The notes beneath the pieces are model-generated. The model ran no database searches, had not been told where the DNA came from, and saw nothing but the letters and a program-made list of their open reading frames with translations. Shown piece by piece: positions 58,292-64,000 of a DNA stretch of 64,000 nucleotides. Source of the DNA: Calycina herbarum (Eukaryota; Ascomycota; Leotiomycetes; Helotiales; Pezizellaceae). The position numbers and the translations under genes are program-made. The stretch is from NCBI GenBank assembly GCA_001414485.1, contig LLEY01000048.1, positions 62,001-126,000 of the forward strand. The letters run 5' to 3'. Numbering within the stretch: the first letter of the stretch is position 1; each line of letters begins with the position of its first letter.

Positions 58292-60316
58292 TCAAGGAAT
58301 CCTCCGCGGTTTCTTTTCCCACATCAGCAAGACGGAGAGAAATTGTGCAATGGTAAACCCTAAGATCGCTCCTGTTCCCTTATTGTACCCCTCTGCAAAA
58401 ATCATCTTTACTCGTTCTTGCACAAATGGTTCCAGAAGAGAAATTGTTCCAGTGGATTTGAATACTTGTTGAATCTCTGCTAATGTTAGAACCGATGATA
58501 AATGCGTCTTTATATGGTTATTTAGCAAATTCGTCGCAACAGAAATGCCCACGGTTCCGCCAAGGACTCGCAATTGGGTGACACCACCGAGAGCAACGGC
58601 TAGATTTTTTTCAAGTCAGCAAGGGGATGCAAAATAGATAGCCATTTTGCTGATTTACCTCTGTCTTTAGATTGTACAATGAAGGGTGCGACAGACAGCA
58701 ACGTGGTCAATGTAAGACCAACCCCTGTTCCAGCCAGTACTTCAAATCCATATTGAGATGCTGGTACATCAAGTGAGACTGGCAAACAGTATAATAGAGC
58801 TAATCCAATGATTTGAAGAACTGTACCAGCCAAAATAACAAAGATAGGTGGTATTTTCAACCCAGAAGTAAATCCTCCCGTGATGGCAGAAGCCAGTGCA
58901 CAAGTAAGGGAGAATGGCAACAGTTTGACACCGGCATTTAGCGGTGACACGCCGTTGACTGCCTGGAACTTTTGGGGCAGGTCAATAATTATAGCTGTAA
59001 AAGGGACACCGGTAAAGAAAGCAGTACTAGGGTCTGATTAGCTGCTAGCATAACGGAGAATGAGCAGTTAGCACCTCTCGTGGTACTTGTGCATTACTCA
59101 CAGAAAGGTTCCCATCAGAACTCTGTTTCGAAGAAATCTCCAAGGCAAAACAGCTTCTCTCAATGTTTCTTTGCGCCCGATGGCTCGTTGCCAGTACAAA
59201 AATGCCACCCATAAAATTCCAGAGAGTGTCAAAAATGTAATAATTAATGGAGATGACCACTGGAAGTCGGTGCCAGCTTCTTGCAATGCACATACAAGTA
59301 AGAGGCACGCCGATAGAAAGAGAAAGAAACCCGGAAAATCAATTCTCTGACTGGCATCGCGTAGTAAAGACTTTTCTCGGTGGTTCGGGCGTCCGTGATG
59401 GGGGAATCTTGCCGGTATCGCGAGAAGAGATGCCACTAAACCCACAAACCCAATTGGCAGACTTCGCACAAGTTAGCTGATGGAAACCTTGGAATCTTGG
59501 AGATATACTTGATCAAAAATATCCATCTCCAGGAAATCTTGTCATTGATCACACCGCCCACTAACGGGCCCAGCAAGAAAGATATCCCGATGGTAGAAGA
59601 TGCCAGTGCGTTATAGGAGGCGAATTTCTCTGGTGGTACCATTTCTGAAATTATTGCGGGTGTCATCGAGAATATTCCTGCACCACCGACACCCTGAAAA
59701 GCTCGAAAAACAATCCTGTAAAGTCAACACGCAAACCTGCAAGTATGCTGATGGTAAGTCTCACAACTGTAGTATTGTTTGTGCGCCACCACAAGCCCCA
59801 GAGAAGACCAAAAAAAGTACTAGAGCAAGCGCCAAGAAAGTCCTCCTCCCAAAAATATCGCTGAGCTTTGCCCAAATAATTATAAAGCCTGCACAATTCA
59901 GCTTGGGTCAAGTGTGGTTGACATGAACGGATGATTACTGAAATATGTAATCAAGTAGCTGGACACAATCCATGAACTCTGATCAAACGCATCCAAGTCG
60001 TTCGCGATGGAAGCCAGTGAAGTGCTGACGATCGTGATGTCAAGAGAAGATAGAAAGACACTCAAACACAGGCTGACATGAATTAGCCCATTTTTCTTCT
60101 CGAGTTATTAGAAAAGAGGACATATACCCACCCAGCTGTTAGAAGGTGCAACCTCCATCCGTGGAGATATCCCATGGAAGGGTCGTCTTCGTCAAGTGGA
60201 ACATTGGTTCCCATGTGGATGGACTCCTCGAGACGGCCGGCGTGCTCGCTGCCGTTCGACTTTTCCTCCGGGGATTTATTCATGGTAGTATCGCCATTCG
60301 CTGCTATGGAGCCCAT
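58292..60316 (-). CDS. MFS transporter, DHA2/14-helix drug:H+ antiporter type
   Basis: Plasma-membrane exporter, probably of the polyketide or of toxic compounds. Seven exons: 60316-60132, 60072-59939, 59888-59765, 59715-59509, 59461-59102, 59026-58659, 58599-58292; 561 aa with consistent phases. The N-terminal 45 residues are hydrophilic, followed by LHLLTAGLCLSVFLSSLDITIVSTSLASIAND, WIVSSYLI, the loop motif AKLSDIFGRRTFLALAL, RAFQGVGGAGIFSMTPAI, and the motif-C-like [29 protein letters not shown], all typical of fungal cluster transporters. The tandem position upstream of the PKS on the same strand and divergence from the 61099 gene fit membership of a metabolite cluster. The substrate is inferred only. 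Confidence 0.92.
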
Positions 60317-61098
60317 TTTCGTATTCTTGGTACTGTTGCACGCTTATTGAATGTTCACCTTGGTCGAATTCTAACTGGAATTAATGGAGAAATAATCTCA
60401 TCATCGTGGGCGGACAGAGACACATGGAAGAATGCCACAGTGACAGTAAGCGAAGCTAAAAAAGAACATCTTGGCATGTTGGTTCCTCTCCACATGCGCA
60501 CTCCAGCACTCCAAACATGCACAACATCGACGGAAAGGTCCATTTTTGAACTTCACGACCGGCTATTTGCCACATTGTTGGTTTTTGCCAGGGGTCCAAA
60601 GTGCAAAATCCGGCACTTAGTTAATGAGACCACTTAGTTAATGAGACCCTACCGAGCGGCGATACGACGGAATCTTCCTTCAGCAAAGTGGTACCATCTT
60701 AGTTCACACTTTGGACGTAAGGTCTTTTTCCGTTTCACTGCCTTCAATAGGAAGGTACTGTATTCTGGAAAACCCTGCTCCGCCATTTAACGGCATGCAG
60801 GATCGTTGGCGATTGTTGGCCACAGGGTATAATGCAAACGCCCTCCCACAGCAGTCATTTCCCTTTGTCCCTGGAACAATCGGCACTCTCGATGCCCAGG
60901 ATCACCATTATGTCAATTGATTTCATTGTTTTTCTGCAGCGTTTTACCCTACAGGAACATGTTGTTAGCGACCCTTCCCCCCAATCAATGATACAAGGTA
61001 TATATCGGTGATCGGTATCTATCAGTTCTTGCCCCAACAACTTCTCTTACTCGTTGAGACTTCTTCTTCCTTCTTCTTGACAATAAACAACCTCAACA
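60317..61098. promoter_or_regulatory. Divergent promoter region, transporter(-) / membrane protein(+)
   Basis: A 780-base region between divergent starts, containing an exact 17-bp tandem duplication (60614-60647). TATATAT occurs about 100 bases before the 61099 gene, and a CT-rich tract (TTCTTCTTCCTTCTTCTT) lies just before its ATG. Plus-strand frame 60146-60637 overlaps transporter exon 1 antisense and is not a gene. Confidence 0.5.
60614..60647 (+). repeat. Exact 17-bp direct repeat, 2 copies
   Basis: CACTTAGTTAATGAGAC occurs twice with no spacer. It lies in the shared promoter region of two genes next to the PKS, so it may double a regulatory site, or be a simple duplication. Confidence 0.7.
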
Positions 61099-62355
61099 AT
61101 GAAAACTCTCAATTCTATAGGATACTCAACGGTGGTTGTTAGCATCTTTTTCCCAGTTCTCGCTACGTTAAGTGTAATAGCAAGATTTTATACTCGAGGG
61201 AAACTCAACAACGGCAGAGGAATAGATGACTGGCTCATCCTTCTCGGCTTGATATCTTATTATGCCTACGCTGCAGATGTTATGATTGGTATCTAAATAC
61301 CCCTTTCATATCACACAGGGGATTTTAACAAGGTTTTAGGAATTTTTGTTTATGCTGGTGTTGAAGAATTTCCCAACGCGGCTGTTCAGATGGAGTCCCT
61401 CATAATTTATATGAAGGTAAATCCTATATTGCTCGCTCCTGAGTCTCCTTGCTGATATTCATAGACATTATACTTTCTGTCGCCTGCGTATACCGTTCCC
61501 ATTTCGCTCGTCAAATTTTCGATCCTCGCTTTTTACCGTCGTCTCTTCACTGTTGGGACATTTCCTCGAATCTCAGCCATCGTCGGCATCCTCTGCGGAA
61601 TGTGGTCAATTATTACATTGGTTGGGGGTCTTTTATACTGTATCCCTATGCACAAATTCTGGGATCCAACTGTTCCTGGTCATTGTTATAACTTCAATTC
61701 TTTCTTCTTGGCAATGGAACTCATGAACTTGTTTCTCGATGTTGCTATACTTGCCCTTCCGATAAAGATGATTCTTGGATTGCAATTACCAACGAGGAAA
61801 AAGGTAGTCATCGGGTGCATATTTCTTCTCGGGGGATTGTAAGTAATTTCGAGACATGATCCACGAGTTATTTTGCTAATTCCTATAGTGTTATTGTAAC
61901 AGCAATTATCCGAATCGCACTCGTCTATCAACCCCACAACGCATTTAGTATTTTGCCTTCCTAAATTCTTGGGTATAGCGTCTAACTCGAGTACAGTTTC
62001 TTTTACGGGTGGTGCACTTTGGACCTCGGTTCAATTGGGAGTAGCAATTGTGTGCGCGTGTCTCCCAACTTACGCGCCTCTTTGGCCTCCAATCAAAAAT
62101 TTCGCCAATTCCATTCGAAGCGTATACGAGTCATTCCTCAAGACCGGCACCAAATCTCGTGAGACAACCAAAGCCACAGATTCTGGTAATGGAATACCGG
62201 GTACCAACTCATATTACAAACGCATGGACAATTCCAATGGCGATCAAATACATCTTACAGAGATCACAAGCCTGGGCTCAGGCCATGATAGCCAGCGAAA
62301 GAGAGATCAATCCCCAAGAGGAATTAGAGTCAAGCGGGACGTTCACGTGGTATAA
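61099..62355 (+). CDS. PTH11-like / fungal rhodopsin-domain integral membrane protein
   Basis: Seven-helix membrane protein of the fungal rhodopsin-domain (PTH11/SAT4-like) class; members include putative receptors and many uncharacterised cluster proteins. Exons 61099-61288, 61340-61416, 61465-61838, 61889-61947, 61997-62355 give 352 aa. Signatures: ARFYTRGKL, RGIDDWLILLGL, ISLVKFSILAFYRRLF, CIPMHKFWDPTVPGHC, LPIKMILGLQLPTRKKV, and TSVQLGVAIVCACLPTYAPL. The hydrophilic C-terminus has about 75 residues. The first intron is taken as 51 bases (AG at 61339). An earlier AG would give an intron of only about 30 bases. Divergent from the MFS gene, so possibly co-regulated. Ligand or function unknown. 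Confidence 0.88.
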
Positions 62356-62687
62356 TATGGGGGTTTTTACGATTTGGGATGATAATTATGAAACCAGGTA
62401 GAAGCTTGATCTTGCTGTACTATTAAATGATCTAACTTGTGATATTTCAACATAATTTGCTTGAATGTGATTACTACTCGTGAATTAGGTGCAGCCGTTG
62501 TCAAGGGTAATGTCATTGGTTCGGGTACAGTAATTACCCCACCCCGATTTGCCAGTCTTATATAAAGTCAAGCAACTCCAGCATCCCCATCGAAGAACTT
62601 AGCCTTTCTCACTCTTTTCGTTACAACATACTCCGACAACTCCAATCCCATTATTGTATTGCACACGGAAAACTCTCCACTTTGAAA
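62356..62687. promoter_or_regulatory. Intergenic region and promoter of the hydrolase gene
   Basis: 332 bases containing a good TATA box (TATATAAAG at 62559-62567), about 120 bases upstream of the ATG at 62688, and a CT-rich stretch. It also holds the 3' flank of the membrane-protein gene. Confidence 0.5.
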
Positions 62688-64000
62688 ATGGATTGGAAAT
62701 CTAAGGATGAAATCATGAACCTGTTGGCCATGATGCGTTCTACAATAAGCAAAGCTTCACAAACAACCACCATATCCACGCAGCAAAAAGCATCCCTCAA
62801 AGTCCCCACTATCAAAGGACAAGTTTGGGTGGCCAATTTTACTTTGCCTTCCCCCCCCGAAGAGCAAACTCGCCAGCTGTTGCTAGCCGTGATTGACAAG
62901 TTCAATGATCACCATGTGCCATACTCTCGACCACTTAGTATGCAAATAGATCTTGAGTGGGTCGGTTTTCGACCGGGGGTTGGAAAGGACACGCCTGAGC
63001 CACAGATCCCGGAATTGGACAAGTATCATGGGTTGATTCGAGATGCCACCCGCCAAGGTGTCGTGATGCTTCTTTATGGCGGCGCGTTTTAGTTTGTCCC
63101 CACATATCTCTTGTGGTATCACGATTCAGCAGCTAATATTTCCTTTCGGTAGTATGAATAGCCAGGCAAGCTATAGAAAAATCGCAACGCAGCTTTCTCG
63201 GAAAACCGGACTACCTTGCGTTACTGTTCATCAACGCTTAGCACCGCAAAATCCATTCCCGGCGGCACTGCTTGATGTTTTCAACGGGTACCTGTCTTTA
63301 CTTTCTCCTCCCCCGGGTTCTCCTCATGCTGCAATTCCAGCTGCATCAATTGTCATAGCTGGTGATAGTTCAGGCGCTTGTCTTGCCTTGAGCTTGCTCC
63401 AGGTATTGTTGGAGTTGAAACGTACTGGGGTCACTTCCATTCAATTCCACGGCCGTAATGTAGATTTATGCCTCCCAGCCGGCTTTACTCTACTCAGCGG
63501 GGTGGCAGACCTCACCAATGGCCTGCCTTCTTACCAAAGAAATGCCGCAACCGATATATTTCCCGCAGGTCCGCCACCGGCTTCGATGCCAGGGTTTCCT
63601 CCTTGTGAGATATGGCCTTCGACTCCTCCACGAGGAAACATTTACTGCGATATCGAAATGATGTGTCACCCAGTCACCAGCCCAGCAATGGCAGAAGATT
63701 GGACGGGGTCTCCCCCTTTGTGGTTCGTCAGTGGCCAAGAGCAGATAGTAGATGGCGTCAAGGTTCTCTCGAAAACGGCCCGCAGTCAAGACGTGTGCGT
63801 CTTCTTCCAAGAGTACGAGGCTATGCCACATTGCTTCATGTGGCTCTTGGGGGACTCTCCACAATCTCATAAATGTTGGAACGAATGGGCTGAGGTTTGC
63901 ATCAAGCTCGTTGGAGGCGAAGCATTCATGTCGGGTGCAGAATTTGTGCGTGTTGAAGGATTGAAGATCACTCCTGGAGAGGTCAAGGATGTCACGAAAC
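62688..64000 (+). CDS. Alpha/beta hydrolase (HSL-like esterase/lipase), 3' end missing
   Basis: Hydrolase of the hormone-sensitive-lipase-like family, likely acting on an ester. Exons 62688-63091 and 63153 to beyond 64000; the frame is open to the last base. The intron (63092-63152) is chosen because it alone joins GGAF to YMNSQASYRKIATQLSRKTG in frame; other acceptors give an immediate stop. Family landmarks: VTVHQRLAPQNPFPAALLD, nucleophile GDSSGA, PLWFVSGQEQIVDG (acid), and EAMPHCFMWL (His). The oxyanion-hole HGG is YGG here (LLYGGAF), a change that one C-to-T transition would cause. A hydrolase beside a PKS that lacks a thioesterase could act in product release or tailoring; this is inference. 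Confidence 0.85.

Noticed and set aside
60146..60637. 163-aa plus-strand frame near the transporter
   Set aside because: It overlaps exon 1 of the MFS gene antisense, has no domain, and runs across the promoter region with the 17-bp duplication.
61289..61318. Very short (about 30-base) first intron in the PTH11-like gene
   Set aside because: The downstream AG at 61339 gives a normal 51-base intron in the same frame with a TTTTAAC branch-like site, so the longer intron was preferred.

Overview
The window looks like nuclear DNA of a filamentous ascomycete, most likely a Leotiomycete (Botrytis/Sclerotinia-type relatives). The organism call is an inference from four things: short introns (about 47-75 bp) with CTAAC branch sites, multi-exon genes of fungal families, a highly reducing polyketide synthase, and a long AT-rich block with the mutation pattern of repeat-induced point mutation (RIP).

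Left arm (1-11250), normal base composition. It holds the 3' part of an ENA-type P-type cation ATPase, a cytochrome P450 relic, two uncharacterised genes (one acidic, minus strand; one Cys/His-containing, plus strand), a nicotinamide riboside kinase gene (minus) and a complete mitochondrial aspartate aminotransferase gene (plus). The last contains a 3-nt and a 10-nt exon in a row.

Middle (about 11250-47280) is a block of dead repeats almost free of CpA/TpG. The core is a three-level nest of related Ty3/gypsy chromodomain retrotransposons. E1 (minus, 12178-33811, target duplication CGATA) carries E3 (plus, 18499-33092, AGAAG) inside its gag. E3 carries E2 (minus, 25096-32366, CTAGT) downstream of its pol. 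All six LTRs can be delimited, and the two LTRs of each element have the same length (449, 463, 447 bp). To the right lie two Fot1/pogo-type DNA transposons (34583-36441 minus, 38454-40304 plus) flanking a gag relic and an LTR relic. A Tad-like LINE (about 41300-47158, plus) with endonuclease, reverse transcriptase and RNase H remnants and an (AAAT)n tail follows. No intact coding frame remains in the block.

Right arm (47282-64000), normal composition, looks like part of a secondary-metabolite locus. It has a 14-exon highly reducing PKS (KS-AT-DH-MT-ER-KR-ACP, 2669 aa, all inspected catalytic residues present), a DHA2-type MFS transporter upstream on the same strand, a divergent seven-helix PTH11/rhodopsin-domain protein, and an alpha/beta hydrolase that runs off the end. 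A plausible reading is that the PKS makes a C-methylated reduced polyketide, the transporter exports it and the hydrolase acts on an ester or thioester; no product can be named. An un-RIPed LTR fragment sits between the dead repeats and the PKS.

Exon boundaries were derived by hand from splice signals, reading frame and family conservation. Coordinates of dead-repeat coding relics are approximate, while LTR and TIR ends are exact to within a base or two.
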